Of a stretch of 64,000 nucleotides of DNA, positions 26,322 through 35,406 are shown one piece after another; positions within the stretch are counted from its first letter, which is position 1; each line of letters starts with the position of its first letter. The notes beneath the pieces were generated by a model. It had not been told where the DNA came from, made no database searches, and saw nothing but the letters and a program-made list of their open reading frames with translations. The stretch comes from an uncultured Trichococcus sp. (lineage in GTDB: Bacteria > Bacillota > Bacilli > Lactobacillales > Aerococcaceae): assembly GCF_963663645.1 (NCBI RefSeq), contig NZ_OY760503.1, forward strand, positions 1,183,501 through 1,247,500. The letters run 5' to 3'. Both the position numbers and the translations under genes were made by a program.

Positions 26322-27414
26322 ATTTAATGGAAGAAAACGAATAGAAGCAGCTCTCGCACAGCAACCTTTGGATAGACCGGCCATCTCAGGCTGGCGTCAC
26401 ATGCCATTGGTCGATCGGGACGTCGAGGCATTTGCCGCAGCGACGATCGCGTTTACCGATGAGAACGACTGGGATCTGATCAAGCTGATGTCGCAAGGCC
26501 AATTCTTCGTTGAAGCCTATGGAGCTCCTATCGAATTCTCGACGGATGCGAAGGAATGGGCTGGAAAAATCCTGGAGTATCCGATCCGGAACGCGGAAGA
26601 TTTGACGCGCTTGAAGCCTTTGCAAGCCGATAACCCTGTTCTCCAACGCGAGGCCGCTTTTGCCAAGAAAATCGTGGATCACTATCGCGGCGAAAAAGTG
26701 GTCGTCGGCACCGTCTTCTCGCCTTTGTCATGGGTGAAGCAATTTGCGCCAGGTAACGATTCGATCGCGCATATCGTCGACGGACCGGAAGAAAGCCCGA
26801 TCGCAGATTTTCTGGAGAACCACCGTGAGGAATTGAAAGCAGCGCTCGATGTGCTTCATGCCTCGAATAAAGTATTTGTGGACGAATTGATCGCTGCGGG
26901 CGTGGACGGTTTCTTCATCGCCGAGCAGTACAGCCAACGCGGCGATATTTCCGAAGCGGACTACGCAGCTTTCGCCAAACCTTATACGGATGACCTTTTG
27001 GCTTACATCAACGACCGCACCTGGTTCAACATCCTGCATGCACATGGGCATGTCGATCTGGCTGTGGAACGTTTCATTGATTACGATGTCCAGGCAATCA
27101 ACTGGGAAGACGGCAGCGATCACGCTGAGGATCCGACCCGCTTGAGTTTCCGGAAGCTGCGGGCATTGACGGACAAGCTGCTGATCGGCGGCATCTCGCC
27201 GAAAACCGATCTGACGTTTTCTGATAATGCGCAGGAAGTCGAGGACTTGCTGGTCGATCGATTGGCGGATGTACTCGCCGAAACAGGCGATACGGGTATC
27301 GTATTTGCACCGGGATGCGCAATCTCATTGGAAGCCAACCCGGATTTTTATCAACGCATCAACGCTGCCGCCCAAAAAGTGAGCGCGACTACCGTAAACG
27401 CAACGAACCATTAA
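26305..27414 (+). CDS. Uroporphyrinogen-decarboxylase-like protein 2
   Basis: Second URO-D superfamily barrel, 369 residues, clearly diverged from the first. The ligand pattern is altered: His245-x-His247 in ILHAHGH replaces H-x-C, while a Cys at 338 (APGCAIS) is kept. This suggests a metal site of different chemistry or a different substrate. The start at 26305 follows GGAGG and overlaps the oxidoreductase gene. The two URO-D-like proteins could be partner enzymes, for example one on the donor and one on the acceptor of a methyl group; that is inference. Confidence 0.8.
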   Translation: MTGKFKFNGRKRIEAALAQQPLDRPAISGWRHMPLVDRDVEAFAAATIAFTDENDWDLIKLMSQGQFFVEAYGAPIEFSTDAKEWAGKILEYPIRNAEDLTRLKPLQADNPVLQREAAFAKKIVDHYRGEKVVVGTVFSPLSWVKQFAPGNDSIAHIVDGPEESPIADFLENHREELKAALDVLHASNKVFVDELIAAGVDGFFIAEQYSQRGDISEADYAAFAKPYTDDLLAYINDRTWFNILHAHGHVDLAVERFIDYDVQAINWEDGSDHAEDPTRLSFRKLRALTDKLLIGGISPKTDLTFSDNAQEVEDLLVDRLADVLAETGDTGIVFAPGCAISLEANPDFYQRINAAAQKVSATTVNATNH

Positions 27415-27447
27415 ACGAATCGGAAACATACAGGAGGAGTAAATTAT

Positions 27448-28320
27448 ATGAAGAGAAGAAGATTATTGACGACAGTAAGTTTATTGGGCGCAGCATTTTT
27501 GGCAGCTTGCGGCCAGACAGATGCGGAAACAACGAGTGAGGCAACGAGCAGTTCCGTAGCTGAGACGGTGGAAGTGACCACAGTGACTGTAGCGCATACG
27601 CAAAGTTCCGCGCCGATGAATTATGTGGACGAAAAAGGCGAGTCAACCGGCTATGAAGTCAGCGTTTTGAAGGCCATTGACGAGTTGTTGCCCCAGTACG
27701 AATTCGAGTATGTGCCGACTTCCGACGAGGATCTGCTGATCGGGATCGAATCCGGCAAATATGATTTTGGAACAAAAGGCGCATGGTTTACAGAGGAACG
27801 CGCTCAAAAATTCATCTTCCCTGAGAATTACATCGGGGCAAGCAGCATCGGGGTGCTGATCCGTTCGGAAGATGCCGAAGAAATCACGGACTTGGAGTCG
27901 TTTGCGGCTGCAGGCAAGAGCCTGGTTCCGATTTCGCCGAACAATGCCCAGTACAACGTGATCGAGGGCTTCAACGCGGAACATCCGGATACACCGATCG
28001 AACTGACTGCGGCAGATGTATTCGAAATCGCGGATGCCTATACATGGTTGTTGGAAGGACGCTATGATGGCTACTTCGCCGTCAAGACAGCTTATGAAGT
28101 GAACGTGCTGGCGGAAGGCGCGCCATACAGCCAATATAAGGATGACTTCTCTTACTTTGTCTACGAAGCGCTGCCGACTTGGCCGTTGTTCAACAAAGAC
28201 CAGCAGGAATTGGCCGATGCGTATGATGAAGCCTTCCTGCAATTGGAAGAAGACGGAACCATCGATGATTTGATGATCGAGTTCCTTGGCGAAAACACAT
28301 TCCAATACGTGAAAGAATAA
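27448..28320 (+). CDS. Amino-acid-type ABC transporter substrate-binding lipoprotein
   Basis: Extracellular lipid-anchored binding protein of 290 residues. The signal peptide ends in FLAACG, a lipobox, followed by a Ser/Thr/Glu-rich linker and a type II binding fold of the polar amino acid family (NYVDEKGESTGYEVSVLKAID, GTKGAWFTEERAQKFIFPE). It lies 33 bp after the second URO-D-like gene and starts the transporter part of the T-box operon. The T-box implies its ligand is linked to Met or Trp supply, but the ligand is not readable from sequence. Confidence 0.88.
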   Translation: MKRRRLLTTVSLLGAAFLAACGQTDAETTSEATSSSVAETVEVTTVTVAHTQSSAPMNYVDEKGESTGYEVSVLKAIDELLPQYEFEYVPTSDEDLLIGIESGKYDFGTKGAWFTEERAQKFIFPENYIGASSIGVLIRSEDAEEITDLESFAAAGKSLVPISPNNAQYNVIEGFNAEHPDTPIELTAADVFEIADAYTWLLEGRYDGYFAVKTAYEVNVLAEGAPYSQYKDDFSYFVYEALPTWPLFNKDQQELADAYDEAFLQLEEDGTIDDLMIEFLGENTFQYVKE

Positions 28321-28365
28321 CAATATGAACGCCACGGAGAACGGGACAGACAAGGAGGAGGATAA

Positions 28366-29079
28366 ATGATGAATCGTCCATTCGATATCGCTTATATTTG
28401 GAAGGCCGTGCCGGAAATTTTATCCGGTCTGGGCGTAACGCTGCAATTTTTGATCGGTACAATCGTGATCGGAGGGCTTTTGGGCTTCCTGGCGACCTGG
28501 GCAAGGCTCAGCGGTCCGAAATGGCTGCGGGCAATCGTCCATAGCTACATCTGGATCATCCGCTGCACGCCATCGATCGTCATGATGTTCTTGGTCTTTT
28601 ACGGCTTGCCGGAGGTGCTGTTGGGCGCCTTCGACATCGACATCAACAGCTGGAATCGCCTCAACTTTGTCGTCATTGCCCTGTCGCTCCTGTTTTCGGC
28701 GCCTTGTTCGGAAATCATGCGTTCGGCTTACTTGGCAGTCGCTAAAGTGCAACGCGAGGCTGCCCTCAGCATCGGCCTCACCGAAGCGCAAGCATTCAGA
28801 AGGATTGTTTTGCCCCAAGCCCTCGTGAGTGCGTTGCCGAACCTCGGCAATTCGTTCATCCTGTTGATGAAGGAGGGGGCTTTGGCCTACACCATCGGCA
28901 TCGTCGACATCATGGGCAAAGGCCAGCTGATCATCGCGCGCAATTTTGGCGGTTATTCGATCGAGACCTACATCGCATTGGCGGCCATCTATTGGCTGTT
29001 GACGTTGGCGATCGAGAAGGCATTCAAGCTGGCGGAAGACAAGTTATCGGCAGGAAAACAACCGCTGCGTGCGGCATAG
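28366..29079 (+). CDS. Amino-acid ABC transporter permease 1
   Basis: HisM/GlnP-type membrane permease of 237 residues. It shows the N-terminal periplasmic-side helix, the RCTPSIVMMFLVFYGLP segment typical of the family (RGTP in relatives), and the EAA-like loop [22 protein letters not shown] near residue 130 that contacts the ATPase. ATG 28366 or 28369 may start it, behind AAGGAGGAGG. The next permease follows after 18 bp. Confidence 0.9.
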   Translation: MMNRPFDIAYIWKAVPEILSGLGVTLQFLIGTIVIGGLLGFLATWARLSGPKWLRAIVHSYIWIIRCTPSIVMMFLVFYGLPEVLLGAFDIDINSWNRLNFVVIALSLLFSAPCSEIMRSAYLAVAKVQREAALSIGLTEAQAFRRIVLPQALVSALPNLGNSFILLMKEGALAYTIGIVDIMGKGQLIIARNFGGYSIETYIALAAIYWLLTLAIEKAFKLAEDKLSAGKQPLRAA

Positions 29080-29097
29080 GAGAGAGGAGCGAGACGC

Positions 29098-29895
29098 ATG
29101 ACCATTGATTTGCCTTATGTGAAGGAAATTCTGATCCTTGTGTTGAAGGGCATCCCGACAACGCTGCGCTTGACTTTTATCCCCTTGCTCATTGCGCTGC
29201 CGTTCGCTTTCCTGATTGCGGTGGCGAGACAGCGAAATACCAAGGTGTTGGCCCGCGTTTCCCAAATTTATGTATCCTTCATCAGGGGAACGCCCTTGAT
29301 CGTCCAGATTCTGGTGATGTACAGCCTATTCCCGAGTCTGCTGAATGTTCTCGTGAAAAGTTGGGGACTCGATTACGACGTCTTCGGCATCAATCCGATC
29401 TATTACGCCTATATCGTTTTTACTTTGAATACGATCGCGATCCTGTCGGAGGTTTTCCGTTCGGCCCTCGAAACGGTAGACAAACGTCAGCTTGAGGCGG
29501 CCCTTTCGATCGGGTTGCTGCCGGTCCAGGCCTACAGTCGCATCGTGATTCCGCAAGCGCTGGTGGCGGCAACGCCGAACTTGTGCAACAGCACCGTCAA
29601 TCTGCTGAAATCGACCTCGCTGGCCTTTCTGATGTCGGTTCAGGACATCACAGCCATCGCCAAGACGGAAGCGGCATTCGGCTACAACTATCTGGAGTCG
29701 TATCTTGTGATTTTCATTGTGTACATCGTCCTCTGCTCGCTCGTTCAGGTGTTTTTCCAATTGCTGGAGCAACGCCTGTCCATCTACAAGCGCGGACGTA
29801 AAATAACGGTGAAATCAGAAAATGATAAGCAGCCGGAGTATTTTGAAGACGTACGAAAGGAGCGATACCATGCTGGCATTGAAGAATATTCATAA
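29098..29895 (+). CDS. Amino-acid ABC transporter permease 2
   Basis: Second HisM/GlnP-type permease, 265 residues, with the [17 protein letters not shown] signature and [22 protein letters not shown] loop. It probably pairs with permease 1 as a heterodimer. A charged C-terminal tail of about 25 residues ([16 protein letters not shown]) extends past the last membrane segment. Its 3' end overlaps the ATPase start by 26 bp. Confidence 0.9.
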   Translation: MTIDLPYVKEILILVLKGIPTTLRLTFIPLLIALPFAFLIAVARQRNTKVLARVSQIYVSFIRGTPLIVQILVMYSLFPSLLNVLVKSWGLDYDVFGINPIYYAYIVFTLNTIAILSEVFRSALETVDKRQLEAALSIGLLPVQAYSRIVIPQALVAATPNLCNSTVNLLKSTSLAFLMSVQDITAIAKTEAAFGYNYLESYLVIFIVYIVLCSLVQVFFQLLEQRLSIYKRGRKITVKSENDKQPEYFEDVRKERYHAGIEEYS

Positions 29896-30610
29896 AAAAT
29901 TCGGCGAATTGGAAGTGTTGAAGGGTGTGGATATCGAAGTCGAAAAAGGCGACATCGTTGTGATCCTGGGCCCAAGCGGTTCCGGCAAGACGACATTGTT
30001 GCGCTGCATCAACTTCCTGGAGCGCGCCGACGAAGGCTCGTTGCATTTCGACGAGATTCAGACCGATTTTTCGAAAGCAAGCAAGAAAGACATCAACGCG
30101 GTGCGGAAAAAATCGGCGTTCGTTTTCCAAAACTACGGTCTGTTCGACAATAAGACTGTGTTGGACAATGTCACCGAAGGCCTGATCATCGGACGCAAAA
30201 TTCCGAAGAAGGAAGCCATTGAAATCGGCATCCGCGCTTTGGAAAAAGTTGGCCTGAGCGATCGCTTGGCGTACTACCCTTCACAATTGTCAGGAGGCCA
30301 GCAGCAGCGGGTTGGCATCGCCCGCGCTTTGGCGGTGAATCCGGACGTCATCCTGTTCGATGAACCGACATCGGCATTGGATCCGGAACTGGTCGGCGAA
30401 GTGCTTCAGGTCATCCGCAAACTGGCCGAGGAAGGGACCACCATGGTTGTCGTCACGCATGAGATGACCTTCGCCAAGGAAGTGGCCAACCGGGTCATCT
30501 TCATGGACCAGGGCGTCATCGTGGAAGAAGGTACGCCGGAGGATATTTTCGGCAATCCGAAAGAAGCCCGCACCAGAGGGTTCCTGCAGCGGATTTTGGT
30601 CCGCGCTTGA
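29870..30610 (+). CDS. Amino-acid ABC transporter ATPase (GlnQ type)
   Basis: ATP-hydrolysing subunit of 246 residues for the preceding permeases. Walker A is GPSGSGKTT near residue 35, the signature [15 protein letters not shown] is near residue 140, and Walker B is [14 protein letters not shown], followed by the switch His in VVVTHEM. The start at 29870 follows AAAGGAG; the longer in-frame start at 29822 lies inside the permease gene without a ribosome site. It is the last gene of the T-box operon. Confidence 0.92.
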   Translation: MLALKNIHKKFGELEVLKGVDIEVEKGDIVVILGPSGSGKTTLLRCINFLERADEGSLHFDEIQTDFSKASKKDINAVRKKSAFVFQNYGLFDNKTVLDNVTEGLIIGRKIPKKEAIEIGIRALEKVGLSDRLAYYPSQLSGGQQQRVGIARALAVNPDVILFDEPTSALDPELVGEVLQVIRKLAEEGTTMVVVTHEMTFAKEVANRVIFMDQGVIVEEGTPEDIFGNPKEARTRGFLQRILVRA

Positions 30611-30633
30611 TCTATCTGGCTTCTCCCTTACTC

Positions 30634-30674
30634 AGCTCGTCCGGCCGTTTACAACGGAGGACGGGCTTTTTTTT
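30634..30674 (+). terminator. Terminator of the T-box operon
   Basis: AGCTCGTCC...AACGGAGGACGGGCT forms a GC-rich stem, followed by eight T. Confidence 0.85.
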
Positions 30675-30747
30675 GTTGCAGACTGGAGCGGATTTTACTA
30701 TCGTGGCTTGATTTTCGGTGACCGAAGAAGCGGAAATATGGGCTCAG

Positions 30748-30875
30748 CTCCGGCGAGGCTGTGTTCACCGAAGAAGAGAAGCAATGAGAGAACCTCAACT
30801 CCGGCTAGGCCACGCTCACCGGAGTTGAGGTTTAAGAACGGAGGTCCTGCTCCGGCTAGGCCCCCCTCATCGGAG
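30748..30875. repeat. Tandem palindrome array B1, three units (CTCCGGC family)
   Basis: Palindromes of 26 bp start at 30748, 30799 and 30850, a pitch of 51 bp, with arms CTCCGGCGA/CTA against TCACCGGAG-like partners. The middle unit is extended to a longer stem (AACCTCAACTCCGG...CCGGAGTTGAGGTT). It lies 73 bp after a terminator. The remainder of the gap from 30611 to 31043 shows only a TCGGTGACCGA inverted repeat near 30715 and a promoter. Confidence 0.88.
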
Positions 30876-30977
30876 TTGCACACTCAAAAGTGAGCGCACG
30901 TCGCTGTTCCAACTGCGCCATGAGTGCAAAAAAGCAAAAACCTGGGAAGAATTTTCTGCGCAGAAGGCCGTTCTCCT

Positions 30978-31007
30978 TAACGCAATTCATCAAAATGCGG
31001 GTATAAT
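30978..31007 (+). promoter_or_regulatory. Promoter of the TPR-like gene
   Basis: A consensus -10 TATAAT (31002-31007) with TTAACG (30978-30983) 18 bp upstream. Confidence 0.5.
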
Positions 31008-31043
31008 ATACTTAGTAGATTGCAATAGGGGAGGATGAATTGC

Positions 31044-31982
31044 ATGAAAGAAACTGAAAAAGTGTTGAAACAGTTGAACAAATTCATTTTGAATCACGTC
31101 GAGGAGTACGACTCTGTGGATGAAGCGGTTGACGCATTCATGAAGCTTTCCAACGAGGCCAGTGCCAAGGGAGAGACGTTCGTAACCGGAGAATTGACTA
31201 ACGAGGAAAAAGCAACCGAAGAGTTGGAGAAGCTGGAGTTCGCTACTTCCGAACGCGAATACGCAGCGATTTTGGACCGTGCCTTGAGATTGGATCCGGA
31301 CAATCTGGAGGCCCGTCTATTTAAATTGGATCCTGAATCACTCGAGTTCATCCATGAACTCAAAAAATTGGAGGCCCACGGAAAAGCAGTGATGCAAAAG
31401 CAAGGTCTGGATGATGAGGAGTCCATCGGGAGATATTGGGGCATCGTCGAAACTAGGTCATACTTGCGCGTCAAGGCGCTGTATGCGGATGAACTGCAGA
31501 AACGCCGGATGTTGACGGCTTCCGTGAGGGAGTATGAAGATATTTTGCGGTTGAACGAAGCTGATAATATGGGGATCCGCTACATTCTGATAGGTATCTA
31601 CTGTCAGTTGGAACAAATGGAAAAAGCCAAAGAGCTTTACCAGCGCTTCCCTGAAGCGTCCGCTCAGATGCTGTTGCCGCTGATTTTGCTTTCATTGAAA
31701 TACGATGATGAATTGAGCGCGAAACGCTATTACAAAGATCTGCAGAAAGAAAACAAAAGCTGCAAAAAAGTTTTTGGCCGGCGGGAGTTTGATTTGGAGA
31801 GCATGGTGGAAGCGATCGATGCTGTTGATTATCTTGCGGACAGCGAAGAAGAACTCTACATCGCGATTTCCAATGTAATGACCGACTTTGCGGTCGTGCC
31901 GGACATGTACTATTTCAACTGGCTGAAGAAAAATCTTATCAAACCAACCGCGTCCCGGAAAGGGATCCAGAAGAAAAAATAG
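31044..31982 (+). CDS. TPR-like protein of unknown function
   Basis: Cytoplasmic, charged, helical protein of 312 residues. I see no catalytic motif. The part from about residue 60 has helix pairs with TPR-like features (EYAAILDRALRLDPDNLEARL, EYEDILRLNEADNMGIRYIL, KAKELYQRFPEAS), and TPRs bind other proteins. The N-terminus is acidic. The start at 31044 lies 9 bp after GGGGAGG; the ATG at 31035 abuts that site. It is a single-gene unit with its own promoter and a terminator shared with the convergent fghA. Confidence 0.7.
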   Translation: MKETEKVLKQLNKFILNHVEEYDSVDEAVDAFMKLSNEASAKGETFVTGELTNEEKATEELEKLEFATSEREYAAILDRALRLDPDNLEARLFKLDPESLEFIHELKKLEAHGKAVMQKQGLDDEESIGRYWGIVETRSYLRVKALYADELQKRRMLTASVREYEDILRLNEADNMGIRYILIGIYCQLEQMEKAKELYQRFPEASAQMLLPLILLSLKYDDELSAKRYYKDLQKENKSCKKVFGRREFDLESMVEAIDAVDYLADSEEELYIAISNVMTDFAVVPDMYYFNWLKKNLIKPTASRKGIQKKK

Positions 31983-31999
31983 TTGCCTGATTGCTCGGT

Positions 32000-32048
32000 A
32001 AAAAAAGCCGACAAGGAAACGGAATATCCGTGACCTTATCGGCTTTTT
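32000..32048. terminator. Bidirectional terminator
   Basis: AAAAAAGCCGACAAGG pairs with CCTTATCGGCTTTTT around an inner small stem; A and T runs on both sides serve the TPR-like gene and the convergent fghA. Confidence 0.85.
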
Positions 32049-32070
32049 GTGTGCTTATGGTTGCTGATTA

Positions 32071-32904
32071 CTACTTCAAGCAGTCTTTATGGAATTGCAG
32101 ATGCTCTTCAATAAATGATGCAATCGTAAAATAACTGTGATCGTAACCGTCGATTTTTTCGTAGCTGACTTTTTTGCCTTCAGCGGCTTGCAGGAAGGCT
32201 TCTTCGTTCAGTTGGACGTCATAAAAAGCATCAGCTGTCCCTTGCGAAATATGGATGGGCGGGGCGAAGCTGCTTTCCGCAATCAAGCTGGTCGCGTCCC
32301 AGGCTGCCCAAGCTTTTTCATCCGGCCCCAAGTAGGCAGTGAAGGCTTTTTTCCCCCAAGGAACCTGTGACGGATTCAGGATAGGGGCGAAAGCGGAGAT
32401 GGAGCGGTAGCGCTCCGGATTTTTCAATCCGATGACCAACGCACCGTGTCCACCCATCGAATGTCCCATGATGCTCTCTTTTCCTGAAAAATTCGGAATC
32501 AGAGTGTAGACAAGTTGAGGCAATTCTTTCGTAAAATAATCATACATCCGGTAATTTTTTGCCCACGGTTCCTGGGTCGCGTTCAGATAGAAACCGGCGC
32601 CTTGGCCCAGATCCCAGTTTTCGTCATCCGCCACATCCGTTCCGCGCGGAGAAGTGTCCGGCATGACAATGGCCAGCTGGTGTTGGCTTGCGTATTTTTG
32701 GAATGCGCCTTTTTGGCTGAAGTTGTCGTCGGTGCACGTCAATCCGGAAAGCCACCAAACCAAGGATGTCGGTTGGTTGTCAGTTTGTTTCGGCAGGAAC
32801 AGGCTGAAAACCATGTCACAATCCAGCGTTTCAGAAAAGTGACGGTATTTTCTTTGTTCGCCCTCAAACACTTTATGCGTTTCGATCAAAGCTGTTGTCA
32901 TCAT
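32071..32904 (-). CDS. S-formylglutathione hydrolase
   Basis: Hydrolyses S-formyl-thiol adducts to formate, the second step of thiol-dependent formaldehyde detoxification. The alpha/beta hydrolase of 277 residues has the esterase D nucleophile motif GHSMGGHGAL near residue 143 and a C-terminal His in GYDHSYFTI. WWLSGLTCTDDNF is also typical. The start at 32904 lies 6 bp after GGAG; a start at 32916 would lie inside the upstream gene. It directly follows the alcohol dehydrogenase gene, so the pair is one operon. Confidence 0.9.
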   Translation of the reverse strand: MMTTALIETHKVFEGEQRKYRHFSETLDCDMVFSLFLPKQTDNQPTSLVWWLSGLTCTDDNFSQKGAFQKYASQHQLAIVMPDTSPRGTDVADDENWDLGQGAGFYLNATQEPWAKNYRMYDYFTKELPQLVYTLIPNFSGKESIMGHSMGGHGALVIGLKNPERYRSISAFAPILNPSQVPWGKKAFTAYLGPDEKAWAAWDATSLIAESSFAPPIHISQGTADAFYDVQLNEEAFLQAAEGKKVSYEKIDGYDHSYFTIASFIEEHLQFHKDCLK

Positions 32905-32905
32905 T

Positions 32906-34024
<1,119 letters not shown>

Positions 34025-34066
34025 TTAATTTCCTTCTTTCTTGAAAATGGTATTTCTTTCCATTTC

Positions 34067-34095
34067 AGAATACTATATAATGACTCTTGTGTGAA
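34067..34095 (-). promoter_or_regulatory. Promoter of the formaldehyde operon
   Basis: On the minus strand TTCACA (34095-34090), a 17-bp spacer and TATTCT (34072-34067) point toward the dehydrogenase gene. Confidence 0.5.
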
Positions 34096-34098
34096 TAC

Positions 34099-34112
34099 TG
34101 ACATATTTGTCA
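34099..34112. promoter_or_regulatory. Candidate HxlR operator
   Basis: TGACA-TATT-TGTCA is a perfect inverted repeat directly upstream of the -35 of the dehydrogenase promoter and close to the hxlR-like gene start. An activator bound here could contact polymerase at the divergent promoter. Confidence 0.5.
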
Positions 34113-34143
34113 CTATGATTAATTTATGGAAAGAGGCAGTCTG

Positions 34144-34482
34144 ATGATCCAATACCAAGAGAAAGAATTTTACAATACAAAAGATTTAGCCTTATCAGTT
34201 GTGGGTGGAAGATGGAAAATTGCGATCATCTGGTCCTTGCTCCACAATGGCACACTGCGGCTGAGCGAGTTCAACAAGATCCTACCTGACATCAACCAGC
34301 GGATGCTGATCCGGCAGTTGCGGGAACTGGAGCGCGACCTGATCATCGCCAGGACGGTCTACCCCGTGGTTCCTCCGAAAGTCGAGTATCATCTGACCGA
34401 CATCGGCAAGGAATTGGCGCCTGTCGTCCAATCCATTTGCGACTGGGGAGACCAATATCTGAAAGTGATAACGGAGAAATAG
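34144..34482 (+). CDS. HxlR-family transcriptional regulator
   Basis: Small winged-helix regulator of 112 residues. The family signature is present: LALSVVGGRWKIAIIWSLL at about residues 17-35, LSEFNKILPDINQRMLIRQLRELE, and the wing YPVVPPKVEYHLTDIGKEL. In Bacillus, HxlR activates formaldehyde fixation genes. Here it stands divergent from the formaldehyde dehydrogenase and hydrolase genes, so control of them is likely. The start at 34144 follows AAGAGG; the ATG at 34126 has no site. It carries no cysteine, so a thiol-based formaldehyde sensor is not evident. Confidence 0.85.
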   Translation: MIQYQEKEFYNTKDLALSVVGGRWKIAIIWSLLHNGTLRLSEFNKILPDINQRMLIRQLRELERDLIIARTVYPVVPPKVEYHLTDIGKELAPVVQSICDWGDQYLKVITEK

Positions 34483-34509
34483 CATATTGTTGATTGTTCG
34501 CCGAATCCC

Positions 34510-34542
34510 AAAAGCCCGCCAAACCCGTTTTGGCGGGCTTTT
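34510..34542 (+). terminator. Terminator of the HxlR-like gene
   Basis: AAAAGCCCGCCAAA pairs perfectly with TTTGGCGGGCTTTT. The same GCCCGCCAAA word recurs as arms of the D arrays. Confidence 0.9.
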
Positions 34543-34566
34543 AGTGTCGGAATGGGAACGGAATAC

Positions 34567-34691
34567 CCCACCAAAAACGTGTTGGCCGCTTATTTCAGCG
34601 AATAAAATGCAAAATAAACGGCCAAAAGCGCGTCGGCGGGTTATTCAGCCAAAATGAAAGAAAAATAACCCGCCACGCCTCTTTTGGTGGT
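34567..34691. repeat. Tandem palindrome array D1, three diverged units (CCCGCCAAA family)
   Basis: Units near 34567, 34619 and 34669 are spaced 52 and 50 bp. The arms are diverged, and a second register is stronger: GGCCG...TTATTT with AAATAAACGGCC (34583-34623), and GGCGGGTTATT with AATAACCCGCC (34636-34674), all enclosed by an outer CCACCAAAA/TTTTGGTGG pair. It lies 24 bp after a terminator in the gene-free stretch 34483-34821; nothing else is evident there. Confidence 0.75.
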
Positions 34692-34821
34692 TTCCGGCTA
34701 TGGCCGAGCCGAAAAGGCCAAAAGGGTTCTGGCTTTACTTCAGGCCCCGTTTGTTCGATAATGAACATGTATGCGGCTCATTTTTGTTACAAAAAATTTA
34801 TTGAAAGGAGGATGATGAAAT

Positions 34822-35406
34822 ATGATTACACTTTTCCAAACGATTGAGCCGTTGGAATTGCTGTTCATCATTGGTGTGGCCGGAACCGTCTTGACATTCC
34901 CACTCAATGATATTTTGTCCGTGGGCTTCTACGATATCACTGATTTTTTCCTGGGCATTTTGACGACGAGCCTGCTCGTCAATGCGCTGCAAAAATCGGA
35001 TGGCTGGTCATCCGGATTGTTCGCAGGGACTTTTCTGGTTGTTTCAGCCCTCATCATCGCCTTCAAGATTTTCTTTGTCCTGCCCTTATTGAAACGAGCA
35101 GAAAACAGTACCATCACCAGTTCAAAAGATTTGGAAGGCAAAGAAGCGACGGTGACTGTGCCGATCGGACAGAAAACGATCGGGGAAATCATCGTATCGA
35201 CCGGATTCGGCAAAATGAACAGAATGGCGCTCATCTATGCCTGTTCTGAGACGGCCGATGTGCTGAACATCGCCAGCGGGGAAACGGTGTTGATCATTGA
35301 AATCCGCGATAACATCGCCTATGTCACGCCGTACAGAAATGCTATCCACAGCCCTGTGGATAAAACGACTGAATGGAATCAAAAAAAATATAAAGGTGGG
35401 AAATAA
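34822..35406 (+). CDS. NfeD-like membrane protein
   Basis: Membrane protein of 194 residues with three hydrophobic segments in the first 95 residues and a soluble C-terminal OB-like domain (GKEATVTVPIGQKTIGEIIVS...). This is the layout of the YuaF/NfeD proteins encoded with flotillins. Its partner flotillin gene starts directly after its stop. A strong site AAAGGAGG precedes the ATG. Such proteins are thought to assist flotillin assembly or membrane domain organisation; sequence does not show more. Confidence 0.75.
   Translation: MITLFQTIEPLELLFIIGVAGTVLTFPLNDILSVGFYDITDFFLGILTTSLLVNALQKSDGWSSGLFAGTFLVVSALIIAFKIFFVLPLLKRAENSTITSSKDLEGKEATVTVPIGQKTIGEIIVSTGFGKMNRMALIYACSETADVLNIASGETVLIIEIRDNIAYVTPYRNAIHSPVDKTTEWNQKKYKGGK

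Noticed and set aside
30708-30893. Open frames on both strands across array B1
   Set aside because: A palindromic array yields mirrored open frames on both strands; there is no start signal.
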